A stretch of DNA of 64,000 nt from assembly GCA_900113425.1 (NCBI GenBank), contig FOZF01000003.1, positions 1-64,000 of the forward strand, written 5' to 3'. This DNA is from Stenotrophomonas maltophilia (GTDB lineage Bacteria > Pseudomonadota > Gammaproteobacteria > Xanthomonadales > Xanthomonadaceae). Below, piece after piece: positions 42,538 through 52,434 of the stretch. Position numbers and translations under genes: made by a program. Numbering within the stretch: position 1 is the first letter of the stretch; every line of letters begins with the position of its first letter. The notes under the pieces are model-generated. The model saw nothing but the letters and a program-made list of their open reading frames with translations, ran no database searches and was not told the origin of the DNA.

Positions 42538-44130
42538 ATGTTGGACGCCAACCTGCAGTCGCAGCTGAAGACCTATCTGGAGCGCGTGACCCGCCCCATC
42601 CAGATCACCGCGCATGCCGACGACGGCGACAAGTCGCGGGAAATGCTGGAACTGCTGCAGACCCTGGAAAGCCTGTCCGACAGCATCTCGCTGCAGGTGC
42701 TGCGTGACGGCCAGGGCCGCGTGCCTTCGTTCGACCTGGGCACGCCCGGCCAGGACATCCACCTGACCTTCGCCGGCCTGCCGATGGGCCATGAATTCAC
42801 CTCGCTGGTGCTGGCGCTGCTGCAGGTCGGCGGCCATCCGTCCAAGGCCACCGCCGAGCTGATCGAGCAGGTGCAGAGCCTGGAAGGCGAGTACCGGTTC
42901 GAGACCTATTTCTCCCTGTCCTGCCAGAACTGCCCGGACGTGGTGCAGGCGCTGAACCTGGCCGCGGTGCTCAACCCGCGCATCCAGCACGTGGCCATCG
43001 ACGGCGCGCTGTTCCAGGAGGAAGTGGAGAAGCGCGAGATCATGTCGGTGCCGACCGTGTATCTCAACGGTGAAGTCTTCGACCAGGGCCGGATGACGCT
43101 CGAACAGATCGTGGCCAAGCTGGATACCAACGCCAGCAAGCGCGACGCAGAGAAGATCGCCGCCAAGCAGGCCTTCGACGTGCTGGTGGTGGGCGGCGGC
43201 CCGGCTGGCGCGGCCGCAGCGATCTACGCCGCGCGCAAGGGCATCCGCACCGGCGTCGCCGCCGAGCGTTTCGGCGGCCAGGTGCTGGACACCATGGCCA
43301 TCGAGAACTTCATCTCGGTCAAGGAGACCGAAGGCCCGAAGCTCGCGACCGCGCTGGAGCAGCATGTGCGCGAGTACGACGTGGACATCATGGATCTGCA
43401 GCGCGCCACCGCGCTGGTGCCGGCCGGCGACGATGGGCTGGTACAGGTGCAGCTGGAAAACGGCGCGGTGCTGAAGTCGCGTTCGGTGATCCTGTCCACC
43501 GGTGCGCGCTGGCGGCAGATGAATGTGCCGGGCGAAGAGCAGTACCGCAACAAGGGCGTGGCCTACTGCCCGCACTGCGATGGCCCGCTGTTCAAGGGCA
43601 AGCGCGTGGCGGTGATCGGTGGTGGCAACTCCGGCGTTGAAGCTGCCATCGATCTGGCCGGCATCGTGTCGCATGTAACCCTGCTGGAATTCGATTCCAG
43701 CCTGCGCGCCGATGAGGTGCTGCAGAAGAAGCTTCGCAGCCTCGGCAATGTCACCGTGCTGACCAGCGCCCAGACTACCGAAGTGCTGGGCGATGGCAGC
43801 CGGGTCACCGGGCTGGTCTACAAGGACCGCATCGGTGGCGACGCCCATCGCGTAGAGCTGGAAGGCATCTTCGTGCAGATCGGCCTGCTGCCCAACACCG
43901 AGTGGCTGAAGGACACCGTGGCGCTGTCGCCGCGCGGCGAGATCGTCATCGACGACCGTGGCCAGACCAGTGTGCCCGGCGTGTTCGCCGCAGGTGATTG
44001 CACGACGGTACCCTACAAGCAGATCATCATCGCCATGGGCGCCGGCTCGACCGCCGCACTGAGCGCGTTCGACCACCTGATCCGCTCGTCGGTGAGCAAG
44101 AGCAGCGGAGCCGTTGCCGAAGCTGCCTGA
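42538..44130 (+). CDS. ahpF: Alkyl hydroperoxide reductase subunit F
   Basis: FAD and NADH-dependent reductase of AhpC. The N-terminal double-thioredoxin-like domain (about 1-200) carries the redox pair in [18 protein letters not shown]. The FAD site is [20 protein letters not shown], the thioredoxin-reductase-like CPHC is in [20 protein letters not shown], and the NAD site is [17 protein letters not shown]. The C-terminal FAD motif is [17 protein letters not shown]. Length 530 residues. A CAGGAGAA ribosome site precedes the ATG. It is followed 84 bp later by oxyR, the order known from Xanthomonas. Confidence 0.98.
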   Translation: MLDANLQSQLKTYLERVTRPIQITAHADDGDKSREMLELLQTLESLSDSISLQVLRDGQGRVPSFDLGTPGQDIHLTFAGLPMGHEFTSLVLALLQVGGHPSKATAELIEQVQSLEGEYRFETYFSLSCQNCPDVVQALNLAAVLNPRIQHVAIDGALFQEEVEKREIMSVPTVYLNGEVFDQGRMTLEQIVAKLDTNASKRDAEKIAAKQAFDVLVVGGGPAGAAAAIYAARKGIRTGVAAERFGGQVLDTMAIENFISVKETEGPKLATALEQHVREYDVDIMDLQRATALVPAGDDGLVQVQLENGAVLKSRSVILSTGARWRQMNVPGEEQYRNKGVAYCPHCDGPLFKGKRVAVIGGGNSGVEAAIDLAGIVSHVTLLEFDSSLRADEVLQKKLRSLGNVTVLTSAQTTEVLGDGSRVTGLVYKDRIGGDAHRVELEGIFVQIGLLPNTEWLKDTVALSPRGEIVIDDRGQTSVPGVFAAGDCTTVPYKQIIIAMGAGSTAALSAFDHLIRSSVSKSSGAVAEAA

Positions 44131-44214
44131 TCCACTGCTCCCGGGGTGCCGGGAGCATTGTCAGCTGCGGGGTGACCACGCCGCCAGCCGGTCCGTTACC
44201 CCTGGGATGTGAGG

Positions 44215-45180
44215 ATGAATCTACGCGATCTGAAGTACCTGGTAGCCCTGGCCGACCACAAGCATTTCGGTCGGGCTGCCGCGTCGTGCTTCGTCAGCCA
44301 GCCCACGTTGTCCACCCAGATCCGCAAGCTGGAAGAAGAGCTGGGCCTGCCGCTGGTCGAGCGAGCCCCCCGCAAGGTGATGCTGACCCCGGCCGGGCAG
44401 GAAGCCGCCGCACGGGCACGGGTCATCGTGTCCGAGGTGGAGCAGCTGAAAGAAGCGGCACGGCGCAGCCGCGATCCGGAAGCCGGCACGGTGCGCCTGG
44501 GGATCTTCCCGACCCTGGGCCCGTACCTGTTGCCGCATGTGATCCCGCGCATCCGCGAACGTTTCCCGGAACTGGAACTGCTGCTGGTCGAAGAGAAGAG
44601 TGATGTGCTGCTGGAGCGCCTGCGCGAAGGCAAGCTCGATGCCGCGCTGCTGGCACTGCCGGTGATCGACGACCAGCTGCACGCCGAGTTCCTGTTCGAG
44701 GAGCCGTTCCTGTTGGCCGTGTCCGGTCGCCATCCGCTCGCCCAGCGCGCCCATCTGGATGTGCAGGAACTGGCTACGCAGAAGCTGCTGCTGCTGGAAG
44801 ACGGCCATTGCCTGCGCGACCAGGCGCTGGAAGTGTGCCGGCTGTTCGGCGCCAACGAGAAATCCGAGTTCCGCGCGACCAGCCTGGAAACACTGCGGCA
44901 GATGGTCGCTGCCGATGTCGGCATCACATTGCTGCCGAGCCTGTCGGTGCAGCCCCCCGTGCCGCGCTCGAACAATATCCGCCTGCTCGATTTCATCGGC
45001 GAGGGCCGGCCCAGCCGCCGTATTGCGATGGTCTGGCGCCGCAGCTCGGCGATGAATGACTTCCTGATGGAGCTGGCCAGCCAGTTCAAGCGCCTGCCGC
45101 ATGCGCTGTTTACGCTGGAGGCCGCCAATGGCGCTGCCGCCGATCCGGCCACCCTTTCCGGCCCCGCGCTGAACGGTTGA
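44215..45180 (+). CDS. oxyR: Hydrogen-peroxide sensing regulator OxyR
   Basis: LysR-family activator of peroxide-defence genes. Winged helix region MNLRDLKYLVALADHKHFGR, AAASCFVSQPTLSTQIRKLE. The two redox cysteines fall at Cys199 (LLLLEDGHCLRDQ) and Cys208 (ALEVCRLFG), the same numbering as E. coli OxyR. Length 321 residues. ATG at 44215 is preferred over an in-frame GTG two codons upstream. It lies downstream of ahpF and is followed by a terminator at 45250-45275. Confidence 0.97.
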   Translation: MNLRDLKYLVALADHKHFGRAAASCFVSQPTLSTQIRKLEEELGLPLVERAPRKVMLTPAGQEAAARARVIVSEVEQLKEAARRSRDPEAGTVRLGIFPTLGPYLLPHVIPRIRERFPELELLLVEEKSDVLLERLREGKLDAALLALPVIDDQLHAEFLFEEPFLLAVSGRHPLAQRAHLDVQELATQKLLLLEDGHCLRDQALEVCRLFGANEKSEFRATSLETLRQMVAADVGITLLPSLSVQPPVPRSNNIRLLDFIGEGRPSRRIAMVWRRSSAMNDFLMELASQFKRLPHALFTLEAANGAAADPATLSGPALNG

Positions 45181-45249
45181 CGCCCCGGTCTCCCCGACCT
45201 CGAGCGGCAGGAGTCGATTCCGGTCGCATTTGTCCCCACAATACAGACA

Positions 45250-45275
45250 GGCGGCGCCAGCAGGCGCCGCCTTTT
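45250..45275 (+). terminator. Rho-independent terminator after oxyR
   Basis: GGCGGCGCC-AGCA-GGCGCCGCC followed by TTTT. It sits 69 bp past the oxyR stop and 28 bp before rnk, so rnk probably has its own promoter or relies on read-through. Confidence 0.85.
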
Positions 45276-45302
45276 GCATGGTTTTCAACCAAGGAGTTTT
45301 AC

Positions 45303-45707
45303 ATGAACACCGCCAGCGGCCTGCCGCCGTCGATCACTGTCTCAACCTTCGACATGGACCGCCTGGAGGCCATGCTCGAAGCCCCTGCGCTGAGCCAGAC
45401 GCCTGCCGCGCTCGCGCTTGCCGAAGAACTCAACCGGGCCACCGTGCTGGCGCCGGACCAGATTCCCGAAGGCATCGTCATGATGCATTCCCGCGTGGAG
45501 TGCGAAGATGGGGTCTCAGGCGAGAAGCACGTCCTGACCCTGGTCTTCCCCCGCGAAGCCAACGTCGATGAAGGCAAGGTTTCCGTGCTGGCCCCGGTCG
45601 GCAGTGCCCTGCTCGGCCTGTCGGTCGGCCAGAGCATCGACTGGACCGCACCCGGTGGTCGCAAGCTGCGCCTGCGCGTGACCGCAGTGCACAACGACCG
45701 TCCCTGA
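45303..45707 (+). CDS. rnk: Regulator of nucleoside diphosphate kinase (Rnk, GreA/GreB C-terminal fold)
   Basis: Rnk-family proteins have a GreA/B-like C-terminal FKBP-type domain without the full coiled coil. Seen: [20 protein letters not shown] at the start, [31 protein letters not shown] and [17 protein letters not shown], the hallmark end shared with GreA. Length 134 residues. Family members bind RNA polymerase and affect nucleotide pools. A strong ribosome site (AAGGAG) precedes the ATG. It lies between the oxyR terminator and tal. Confidence 0.92.
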   Translation: MNTASGLPPSITVSTFDMDRLEAMLEAPALSQTPAALALAEELNRATVLAPDQIPEGIVMMHSRVECEDGVSGEKHVLTLVFPREANVDEGKVSVLAPVGSALLGLSVGQSIDWTAPGGRKLRLRVTAVHNDRP

Positions 45708-45756
45708 TCTCCGCTGCGCACTGCGCGCGATCCGATTCCCCGTACCAGGAGCCGTA

Positions 45757-46713
45757 ATGAGTACCTCGTCCAAACTGTCCCAGCTGCGCGAACTGTCCGT
45801 GGTCGTTGCCGATACCGGTGACTACGAGGCGATCAAGCGCCTGCAGCCGGTGGACTGCACCACCAACCCGACCCTGGTGAAGAAGGCACTGGACCTGCCG
45901 GTCTATGCCGATCTGATCGAGCGCGAACTGGCCTGGGGCCGTCAGCAGAGCGGCGACCGCGAGGCCGTGGTGCATGCGGTGGCCGACCGGCTGACCATCG
46001 GCGTCGGCGCGCTGCTCAGCACGCTGGTGCCGGGCCGCGTGTCCACCGAGGTGGATGCTGACCAGGCGTACGACACCGCCGCCACCGTGGCCAAGGCCCG
46101 CCAGTTCATCCAGATGTACGCCGATGCCGGCGTACCGCGCGAGAAGATCCTGATCAAGATCGCCGCGACCTGGGAAGGCGTGGAAGCGGCGCGGATCCTG
46201 CAGGCCGAGGGCATCGACTGCAACCTGACGCTGATCTTCAACCCGACCCAGGCGCTGGCCTGCAGCGAAGCGGGCGCGTTCCTGATCTCGCCGTTCGTCG
46301 GCCGCATCCTTGACTGGTACGTGGCCAACGGCCAGACCCCGGCCAACATCGATGAGGATCCGGGCGTGAAGTTCGTGCGCAGCGTGTATGCGGAGTTCAA
46401 GCGCCGTGGTTCGCCGACCGTGGTGATGGGCGCCTCGTTCCGTTCCACCGCACAGATCGAAGCGCTGGCAGGCTGCGACCGCCTGACCATTTCGCCGGAT
46501 CTGCTGGAGAAGCTGGACGCCGATCATGGCGAGCTGCCGCGCAAGCTGGTGCCCGGTGAGGGCAACGGCGTGGCGGTGGCCCCGATCGATGCGGCGACGT
46601 TCGCGGCGGATCTGGCCGCCGATCCGATGGCGACCGAGAAGCTGGCGACCGGTATCGAGGCATTCGCCAAGGATCTGGAAGCGCTGCGCGAGCGGATCCG
46701 CGCGGCGCTGTAA
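45757..46713 (+). CDS. tal: Transaldolase (TalB type)
   Basis: Pentose-phosphate pathway enzyme exchanging dihydroxyacetone units between sugar phosphates. The Schiff-base lysine is in [20 protein letters not shown], and the N-terminal [11 protein letters not shown] is the TalB signature; [17 protein letters not shown] closes the barrel. Length 318 residues. Transaldolase supplies NADPH-generating flux, in keeping with the peroxide-defence genes beside it, although co-regulation is only inferred. Confidence 0.97.
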   Translation: MSTSSKLSQLRELSVVVADTGDYEAIKRLQPVDCTTNPTLVKKALDLPVYADLIERELAWGRQQSGDREAVVHAVADRLTIGVGALLSTLVPGRVSTEVDADQAYDTAATVAKARQFIQMYADAGVPREKILIKIAATWEGVEAARILQAEGIDCNLTLIFNPTQALACSEAGAFLISPFVGRILDWYVANGQTPANIDEDPGVKFVRSVYAEFKRRGSPTVVMGASFRSTAQIEALAGCDRLTISPDLLEKLDADHGELPRKLVPGEGNGVAVAPIDAATFAADLAADPMATEKLATGIEAFAKDLEALRERIRAAL

Positions 46714-46779
46714 GGGTTCCAGCCAACGGCTGAGCCCCTCGTGGCGGGGGCTTGGTCGCGAAAGGCGGGTCGTGCGTTT

Positions 46780-46883
46780 GGCAGGGTGGGTAGGCCGTGC
46801 AGGGGACGCTGCAAGTACGTCCATGTAAGCTCGGTCGCCGCATCCATGCGGCTCACGCCCCTGCACGGCCTACCCACCCTGCC
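46780..46883 (+). repeat. Long covariant palindrome, copy 3 (104 bp)
   Basis: The arm GGCAGGGTGGGTAGGCCGTG (then CAGGGG) pairs exactly with CCCCTGCACGG then CCTACCCACCCTGCC. The arm sequence differs from copies 1, 2 and 4. The core (GACGCTGCAAGTACGTCC, then AGCTCGGT) and the hairpin GCCGCATCCATGCGGC match copy 1 and, inverted, copies 2 and 4. Confidence 0.8.
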
Positions 46884-46959
46884 TTCGACAGTTTCCTGTG
46901 GCTGCCCGCCACGGAAGGAAGAAGGAAGAGCAACAGCGGGTCGCGCGCTTCGCTTGCTC

Positions 46960-46985
46960 GGAGCGGAGCATGGCTCCGCTCTACA
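46960..46985. repeat. GTAG-like GAGCGGAGC palindrome
   Basis: CGGAGCGGAGCATGGCTCCG then CTCTAC: stem CGGAGC/GCTCCG ending in CTAC. It is a relative of the elements at 41404-41497. Confidence 0.6.
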
Positions 46986-47006
46986 AAAGACACCGCAGGA
47001 TCAAAC

Positions 47007-47038
47007 AAAAAGGACGCGGCGAAGGCCGCGTCCTTTTT
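47007..47038. terminator. Bidirectional Rho-independent terminator between tal and msrA
   Basis: AAAAAGGACGCGGC-GAAG-GCCGCGTCCTTTTT: a perfect 14-bp stem including the A and T runs, so it should work on both strands. It serves tal from the left and msrA from the right. Confidence 0.92.
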
Positions 47039-47099
47039 GTTTTCCTTCAGTTCGTCAGTAACCCACGCTCTTGCCCACCGTCACCGGGAAATGATCGGA

Positions 47100-47203
47100 G
47101 GCGGGACGGGTACAGATGGCGGGACCGTCCACGGCATGGATGCCGTGGCCGAGCCCCCAAGGACGGGTTTACGGCGTGTCCCGCCATCTGTACCCGCCCC
47201 GCC
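47100..47203 (-). repeat. Long covariant palindrome, copy 4 (104 bp, inverted)
   Basis: The arm GGCGGGACGGGTACAGATGG (then CGGGA) pairs with TCCCGCCATCTG then TACCCGCCCCGCC, with one mismatch that would be G-U in RNA. Read on the minus strand, the core is ACGCCGTAAACCCGTCC, GGCTCGGC and ACGGCATCCATGCCGT, as in copy 2. Confidence 0.8.
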
Positions 47204-47288
47204 CAACCCACAACAATCCAGAGCCGCTTTGGCTTTGGCTTCGGCAGTTGCTTTCCGCTTCTGCCCGCCGCAGGCGGACCACCGCGCG

Positions 47289-47975
47289 TCAGCGTGGCGC
47301 CTCCACATCCAGCCCGATCGGGCAGTTCACTCCGGTGCCGCCGATGCCGCAGTAGCCGTTCGGGTTCTTCGCCAGGTACTGCTGGTGATAGTCCTCGGCG
47401 TAGTAGTACTCCGGCGCCGGGTACACGATCTCGGTGGTGATCGGGCCGTAGCCGGCCGCGTCCAGCTGGGCCTGGTAGGCCTCACGGCTGGCCAGCGCAG
47501 CGGCGTACTGCGTTTCGTCGGTGGCATGGATCGCCGAACGGTACTGGGTGCCGGTGTCGTTGCCCTGGCGCATGCCCTGGGTCGGGTCGTGGCTTTCCCA
47601 GAACAGCTGCAGCAACCGTTCCAGGCTCACCACCGTCGGATCGAACACCACCTGGACCACTTCGGTGTGGCCGGTCAGGCCGGAGCAGACTTCTTCATAG
47701 GTGGGATTCGGCGTGACGCCGCCGGCATAGCCGACCGACGTGCTGTACACGCCCGGCTCCGACCAGAATTTGCGCTCGGCTCCCCAGAAGCAGCCAAGCG
47801 CGAAACGGATCTGCTGCAGGCCGGCAAAGCGGTCCTTCAGCGGGTGACTGTTCACGAAGTGCTGGTTGCTGTGCAGCGGCAGTGGCTGATCACGCCCTGG
47901 CAGCGCCTCTTCCGGGCGCGGCAGGCGCTGCTTGAAGGCGCCGATGCCCAGGATGCCCTGTCCGATTCCCAACAT
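47289..47975 (-). CDS. msrA: Peptide methionine-(S)-S-oxide reductase
   Basis: Repairs oxidised methionine (S form) in proteins. The catalytic Cys is in [36 protein letters not shown] and [20 protein letters not shown] are family landmarks, the last with a recycling Cys, followed by another in GVNCPIG. Length 228 residues, the long form with a 50-residue N-terminal extension as in E. coli. A GGAG ribosome site lies 6 bp before the ATG at 47975. It starts 9 bp after the DUF2007 gene ends. Confidence 0.96.
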   Translation of the reverse strand: MLGIGQGILGIGAFKQRLPRPEEALPGRDQPLPLHSNQHFVNSHPLKDRFAGLQQIRFALGCFWGAERKFWSEPGVYSTSVGYAGGVTPNPTYEEVCSGLTGHTEVVQVVFDPTVVSLERLLQLFWESHDPTQGMRQGNDTGTQYRSAIHATDETQYAAALASREAYQAQLDAAGYGPITTEIVYPAPEYYYAEDYHQQYLAKNPNGYCGIGGTGVNCPIGLDVEAPR

Positions 47976-47984
47976 GATGCGCTC

Positions 47985-48248
47985 CTACGCCGGAAGGCCG
48001 GCAATGTCGTCTGCATCGGAGATGGGGGCGTCGGCGGCGTGGCCCAAGTCCAGGCCGGCGACGATGCCTTCGGCCTCGGCCCGCGCAGCGTCGGGGATGC
48101 CGACCCTCAATACACCGAACAGCGGCAGCTCGCCCATGCCCCCCAGCAGCTGCTCGCCGAACACGAAGGCAGGAATGCCGGCATCTTCCAGCGCGTGCTT
48201 CACCAGGTGGGCGTCGAACAGATTGTCGGCCTTGTACACGATGTGCAT
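47985..48248 (-). CDS. Small DUF2007 protein (putative signal-transducing protein)
   Basis: An 87-residue protein: MHIVYKADNLFDAHLVKHAL, EDAGIPAFVFGEQLLGGMGE, then LFGVLRVGIPD, with an acidic tail. DUF2007 domains are small alpha/beta folds of unknown role. The ATG at 48248 opens directly on the conserved N-terminus. It lies directly upstream of msrA on the same strand. Confidence 0.82.
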   Translation of the reverse strand: MHIVYKADNLFDAHLVKHALEDAGIPAFVFGEQLLGGMGELPLFGVLRVGIPDAARAEAEGIVAGLDLGHAADAPISDADDIAGLPA

Positions 48249-48308
48249 GGGGCGGCTCCACGGGAGAGGCGTCCAGCATACGCCCGGGGGCTGAACGCCG
48301 CCGCTGCG

Positions 48309-48336
48309 CTCGCCGGGCATGGCCTGGCGCTGCCCC
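48309..48336 (-). repeat. Degenerate SMAG palindrome
   Basis: CGCTCGCCGGGCATGGCCTG then GCGCTGCC, a SMAG copy with a substitution in the stem and TGCC in place of TACC. It lies in the 230-bp gap between the DUF2007 gene and glnS; a partial copy (TGCGCTCGCCGGCC) follows 15 bp later. Confidence 0.65.
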
Positions 48337-48478
48337 CCTGCGTCCCGTTGCGCTCGCCGGCCGCGCCCCTTGCGCCCGATAGCGTCGGGCCGTGCCCGCC
48401 GAGCCTGGCCGCAACCCCGGCAGCCCTGCCCCTTACGCGCTAGACTGTTGGTCTTTCTGCCCTTTTTCGCCCAGCCTC

Positions 48479-50227
48479 ATGTCCGAGCACACCCCCGCCA
48501 GCCCCGAGACCCCCGCCGACAGCCACGAAAAGCGCGATTTCATCCGCCAGATCGTGCGCGAGGACCTGGCCAGCGGAAAGCACCAGGCGATCAAGACCCG
48601 GTTTCCGCCGGAGCCGAACGGCTACCTGCACATCGGCCATGCCAAGTCGATCTGCCTGAACTTCGGCATTGCCGGCGAGTTCAGCGGCGTATGCAACCTG
48701 CGCTTCGACGACACCAATCCGGCCAAGGAAGACCCGGAGTACGTGGCCGCCATCCAGGACGATGTCCGTTGGCTCGGGTTCGAGTGGAACGAACTGCGCC
48801 ACGCCTCCGATTACTTCCAGGCCTACTATCTCGCCGCCGAGAAGCTGATCGAGCAGGGCAAGGCCTATGTGTGTGACCTGTCGGCCGAGGAAGTGCGTGC
48901 CTACCGTGGCACCCTGACCGAGCCGGGCCGTCCCTCGCCGTGGCGCGACCGCAGTGTCGAGGAGAACCTCGACCTGTTCCGCCGCATGCGTGCCGGTGAA
49001 TTCCCGGACGGTGCGCGCACCCTGCGCGCGAAGATCGACATGGCCAGCGGCAACATCAACCTGCGCGATCCGGCGCTGTACCGCATCAAGCATGTCGAGC
49101 ACCAGAACACGGGCAATGCGTGGCCGATCTACCCGATGTACGACTTCGCGCATGCGCTGGGCGATTCGATCGAGGGCATCACCCACTCGCTGTGCACCCT
49201 GGAGTTCGAGGACCATCGCCCGCTCTACGACTGGTGCGTGGACAACGTCGATTTCGCCCATGACGACGCACTGACCCAGCCGCTGGTCGATGCCGGCCTG
49301 CCGCGCGAAGCCGCCAAGCCGCGCCAGATCGAATTCTCGCGCCTGAACATCAACTACACGGTGATGAGCAAGCGCAAGCTGATGGCGCTGGTCACCGAGC
49401 AGCTGGTGGACGGCTGGGAGGACCCGCGCATGCCGACCCTGCAGGGACTGCGTCGCCGCGGCTACACCCCGGCGGCAATGCGCCTGTTCGCCGAGCGCGT
49501 GGGCATCAGCAAGCAGAACTCGCTGATCGACTTCAGCGTGCTGGAAGGCGCGCTGCGCGAAGACCTGGATGGCGCCGCACCGCGCCGCATGGCCGTGGTC
49601 GACCCGCTCAAGCTGGTGCTGACCAACCTGCCCGAAGGCCATGAAGAACAGCTCACCTTCAGCAACCATCCGAAGGACGAGAGCTTCGGCAGCCGTCAGG
49701 TGCCGTTCGCGCGCGAGGTCTGGATCGACCGCGAGGACTTCGCCGAAGTACCGCCGAAGGGCTGGAAGCGCCTGGTGCCGGGCGGCGAAGTGCGCCTGCG
49801 TGGTGCCGGCATCATCCGCTGCGATGAGGTGATCAAGGATGCCGACGGCACCATCACCGAGCTGCGCGGCTGGCTGGATCCGGAATCGCGCCCCGGCATG
49901 GAAGGGGCCAACCGCAAGGTCAAGGGCACCATTCACTGGGTCAGCGCCGTGCACGGCGTTCCGGCCGAGATCCGCCTGTACGATCGACTGTTCTCGGTGC
50001 CGAACCCGGACGACGAGTCGGAAGGCAGGACCTACCGCGACTATCTCAATCCGGAATCGCGCCGCACCGTCACCGGCTATGTCGAGCCGGCCGCGGCCAG
50101 CGCCGCGCCGGAGCAGTCGTTCCAGTTCGAACGCACCGGCTACTTCGTTGCTGACCGCCGCGACCACACCGAAGCCAAGCCGGTGTTCAACCGCAGCGTG
50201 ACGCTGCGCGATACCTGGTCGGCCTGA
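48479..50227 (+). CDS. glnS: Glutaminyl-tRNA synthetase
   Basis: Class I synthetase charging tRNA-Gln (the tRNA is at 10160-10236). The HIGH motif is in [20 protein letters not shown] and the KMSKS loop reads VMSKRKL. The catalytic domain runs to about residue 340 and the C-terminal anticodon-binding beta-barrels follow. Length 582 residues, slightly longer than E. coli because of an N-terminal tail rich in Pro, Thr and Ser. The ATG at 48479 is chosen over an upstream in-frame start that would add a Cys/Pro-rich stretch with no family match. Confidence 0.97.
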   Translation: MSEHTPASPETPADSHEKRDFIRQIVREDLASGKHQAIKTRFPPEPNGYLHIGHAKSICLNFGIAGEFSGVCNLRFDDTNPAKEDPEYVAAIQDDVRWLGFEWNELRHASDYFQAYYLAAEKLIEQGKAYVCDLSAEEVRAYRGTLTEPGRPSPWRDRSVEENLDLFRRMRAGEFPDGARTLRAKIDMASGNINLRDPALYRIKHVEHQNTGNAWPIYPMYDFAHALGDSIEGITHSLCTLEFEDHRPLYDWCVDNVDFAHDDALTQPLVDAGLPREAAKPRQIEFSRLNINYTVMSKRKLMALVTEQLVDGWEDPRMPTLQGLRRRGYTPAAMRLFAERVGISKQNSLIDFSVLEGALREDLDGAAPRRMAVVDPLKLVLTNLPEGHEEQLTFSNHPKDESFGSRQVPFAREVWIDREDFAEVPPKGWKRLVPGGEVRLRGAGIIRCDEVIKDADGTITELRGWLDPESRPGMEGANRKVKGTIHWVSAVHGVPAEIRLYDRLFSVPNPDDESEGRTYRDYLNPESRRTVTGYVEPAAASAAPEQSFQFERTGYFVADRRDHTEAKPVFNRSVTLRDTWSA

Positions 50228-50352
50228 GCCGACCGCGCGGCGCGGTCCCACCGCACCGCCTGAACCTGTCGGCCTGCTCCCGCCCCTGTCACCGGGGGCG
50301 GGCTACACTGCGCGCCGTCCTTTCCTGATTCCCCACACGAGGCACCCCCGCG

Positions 50353-50913
50353 ATGCTGTATGCGCAAGTCCACCTGACCCTTCCCGCCTGGATCCACGAC
50401 CAAATCGACCTGGATCGTCGATATCCGGGCGATGAGGCCAAGGTCGCGCTGGCCATCGAGCTGTCGCGCCAGAACGTCGAGCACGCCAGCGGCGGCCCGT
50501 TCGGCGCCGTGGTGTTCGGTCCGGACGACAAGGTGATCGCTGCCGGCGTGAACCGGGTGATGCCGCATGCCACCTCGTTGGCACATGCCGAGAACATGGC
50601 CTACATGCTGGCCCAGCAGCGCCTGCAGACGCCGCGCCTGAATGCCGTGCTGTCGCCGGTCACCCTGGCCACCAGCTCGCAGCCGTGCTGCCAGTGTTAC
50701 GGCGCTACGGTGTGGGCCGGCATCGATCGCCTGCTGATCGGCGCCAGTGCCGCCGATGTGGAGGAACTGACCCCGTTCGACGAAGGCCCGCTGCCGGCCG
50801 ACTGGGTGGGCGAGCTCAACAAGCGTGGCATCGAGGTGGTGCAGGGCCTGAACCGCGACGCTGCGCGCAGCGTGCTCCGTTCCTATGGGGAAAGCGATGG
50901 CGCCCGTTACTGA
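50353..50913 (+). CDS. Nucleoside/guanine deaminase-like zinc protein
   Basis: A 186-residue member of the cytidine deaminase superfamily. The zinc-site elements are HAEN in SLAHAENMAYMLAQQRLQ and PCCQC in SSQPCCQCYGATVWAGIDRL, with GGPFGAVVFGPDDKVIAAG before them. This fits bacterial guanine deaminases/nucleoside deaminases; tRNA-adenosine deaminase TadA is less likely because the N-terminal part differs. The substrate is not established. Its end overlaps rlmM by 17 bp. Confidence 0.85.
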   Translation: MLYAQVHLTLPAWIHDQIDLDRRYPGDEAKVALAIELSRQNVEHASGGPFGAVVFGPDDKVIAAGVNRVMPHATSLAHAENMAYMLAQQRLQTPRLNAVLSPVTLATSSQPCCQCYGATVWAGIDRLLIGASAADVEELTPFDEGPLPADWVGELNKRGIEVVQGLNRDAARSVLRSYGESDGARY

Positions 50914-51964
50914 GGCCGGCATCGGCCTGCTGTGCCTGTGCCGCCAGGGCTTCGAGCCGGAGCTGGCCGGCGAGCTGCAGTTCCGTGCCGGTGAGGCAGG
51001 CTTCGCCGGCTACGCGCGTACCCAGCGCAATGACGGCTATGTGTTGTTCATGTGCGACGAAGCGGCCGCGCTGGCACGGCGGTTGCCGTGGCGCGGCCTG
51101 ATCTTCGCGCGGCAGAAGCTGGTGGTGCTGGCTGAACTGCCGCAGCTGGATCCGGCCGATCGCATCACGCCGATGCTGGAGGTGCTGGCCGATGCGCCAC
51201 GCTTTGGTGATCTGTGGGTCGAACATCCGGATTCGGATGCCGGCAAGCCGCTGTCCGGGCTCGCCCGTGCGTTCGGCAACGCGTTGCGCCCGGCGCTGCG
51301 CAAGGCCGGCAAGCTCAGCGACAAGCCCAATGCACGGCTGCCACGCCTGCACGTGGTGTTCGTCGACGGCACCCACGCCTTCATCTGCGTGGCCGACCCC
51401 GCCGACAGCGCACCGTGGGCACTGGGCATTCCGCGCCTGAAACTGCTGCCGGAGGCACCCTCACGTTCGGCGCTGAAGCTGGACGAAGCCCTGCTGACCC
51501 TGCTGGCGCCGGAAGAACGCGAGGTACTGGTGAAACCCGGCATGCGCGCGGCCGACCTGGGGGCGGCACCGGGCGGCTGGACCTGGGTGTTGACCCGCCA
51601 GCACATGCAGGTGCTGAGCATCGACAACGGACCCCTGCGCCAGCACGTACTGGATACCGGCCTGGTCGAGCACCTGCGCGCGGATGGCTTCCATTGGCAC
51701 CCGGAGCAGCCGCTGGACTGGATGGTGTGCGACATGGTCGAGCAGCCGCGCCGCGTTGCCGAACGCATGGCCACCTGGTTCCGCGAAGGTTGGTGCAGGC
51801 ATGCCATCTTCAATCTGAAACTGCCGATGAAGAAGCGCTGGGACGAGACCCGGCTGTGCCTGGACCTGTTCCAGGAGCAGGCTGGCACGTCGCTGGAAGT
51901 GCGCGCCAAGCAGCTCTATCACGACCGCGAAGAGATCACCGTGCTGGCGTCGCCGATGCGGTGA
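50897..51964 (+). CDS. rlmM: 23S rRNA (cytidine-2498-2'-O)-methyltransferase
   Basis: SAM-dependent 2'-O-methyltransferase acting on 23S rRNA C2498. An N-terminal THUMP-like domain (about 1-180; LCLCRQGFEPELAGELQFRA, LIFARQKLV) precedes the Rossmann fold with AADLGAAPGGWTWVLTRQHM, DWMVCDMVEQPRRVAERM and NLKLPMKKRW. Length 355 residues. ATG at 50897 has a GGGGA ribosome site; an in-frame ATG at 50885 lies inside the upstream gene too. Confidence 0.93.
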   Translation: MAPVTEAGIGLLCLCRQGFEPELAGELQFRAGEAGFAGYARTQRNDGYVLFMCDEAAALARRLPWRGLIFARQKLVVLAELPQLDPADRITPMLEVLADAPRFGDLWVEHPDSDAGKPLSGLARAFGNALRPALRKAGKLSDKPNARLPRLHVVFVDGTHAFICVADPADSAPWALGIPRLKLLPEAPSRSALKLDEALLTLLAPEEREVLVKPGMRAADLGAAPGGWTWVLTRQHMQVLSIDNGPLRQHVLDTGLVEHLRADGFHWHPEQPLDWMVCDMVEQPRRVAERMATWFREGWCRHAIFNLKLPMKKRWDETRLCLDLFQEQAGTSLEVRAKQLYHDREEITVLASPMR

Positions 51965-52035
51965 TGCGCAGCAGGGTCATCGCCCACACAGGATGCCGCA
52001 GGTACGCTTCGGCCAATGCCCGCCAGGAGTCCGTC

Positions 52036-52434
52036 ATGTACCGTCCGCGTTTTCCCGTGCTGCTGGCTGCCCTGCTGGCCATGTCACCCGTGCTGGCGCA
52101 GCAGCTGCCGCCCACACCCGCGCAGAGCCAACCGCTGGGTCCGACCGGCGGAGCCATCCGCCAGCAGCCCTTGAATGCCGGACGGGTCACCGGCAGTGTC
52201 GATATTCCGATGCCCGCAGGTGAGGCCCAGGTCACGGTGCGCTCGGTGGAACCCAGCAGCGTGACCGGCCAGTACCGCATCCACTTTGCCGCGCTGGATA
52301 CCGATGGTGACGGCTTCATCAGCCGGGCGGAGGCCCAGGCCAATCCTGCACTGGCCGATGAGTTCACCGCGCTGGACAGCAAGCGCCGCGGCAAGCTGGA
52401 TCGTGCCGACCTGGCCGGCTGGCTGATTGATTGA
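52036..52434 (+). CDS. Exported EF-hand protein
   Basis: A 132-residue protein with a signal peptide (MYRPRFPVLLAALLAMSPVLA) and a Pro/Gln-rich stretch. The C-terminal half has one canonical EF-hand loop DTDGDGFISRAE and a second, degenerate loop DSKRRGKLDRAD lacking the acidic ligands at positions 3 and 5. Small periplasmic EF-hand proteins like this are common in xanthomonads; the role is unknown. A GGAG ribosome site precedes the ATG. Twenty bp of its 3' coding end recur twice in the downstream tandem repeat. Confidence 0.8.
   Translation: MYRPRFPVLLAALLAMSPVLAQQLPPTPAQSQPLGPTGGAIRQQPLNAGRVTGSVDIPMPAGEAQVTVRSVEPSSVTGQYRIHFAALDTDGDGFISRAEAQANPALADEFTALDSKRRGKLDRADLAGWLID

Larger units (their letters stand above)
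46714..47288. other. 575-bp repeat cluster between tal and msrA
   Basis: No gene. Holds a long palindrome (46780-46883), a GTAG-like stem (46960-46985), a bidirectional terminator (47007-47038), a second, inverted long palindrome (47100-47203), and a CTTTGG/CTTCGG-rich tract (about 47219-47260). The pairing of two oppositely oriented long palindromes repeats the plan seen at 18403-18906. Confidence 0.8.

Noticed and set aside
47219..47260. CTTTGG/CTTCGG-rich tract as a small coding gene
   Set aside because: No start with a ribosome site and a strongly repetitive composition; it fits the triplet tract module of the repeat cluster.
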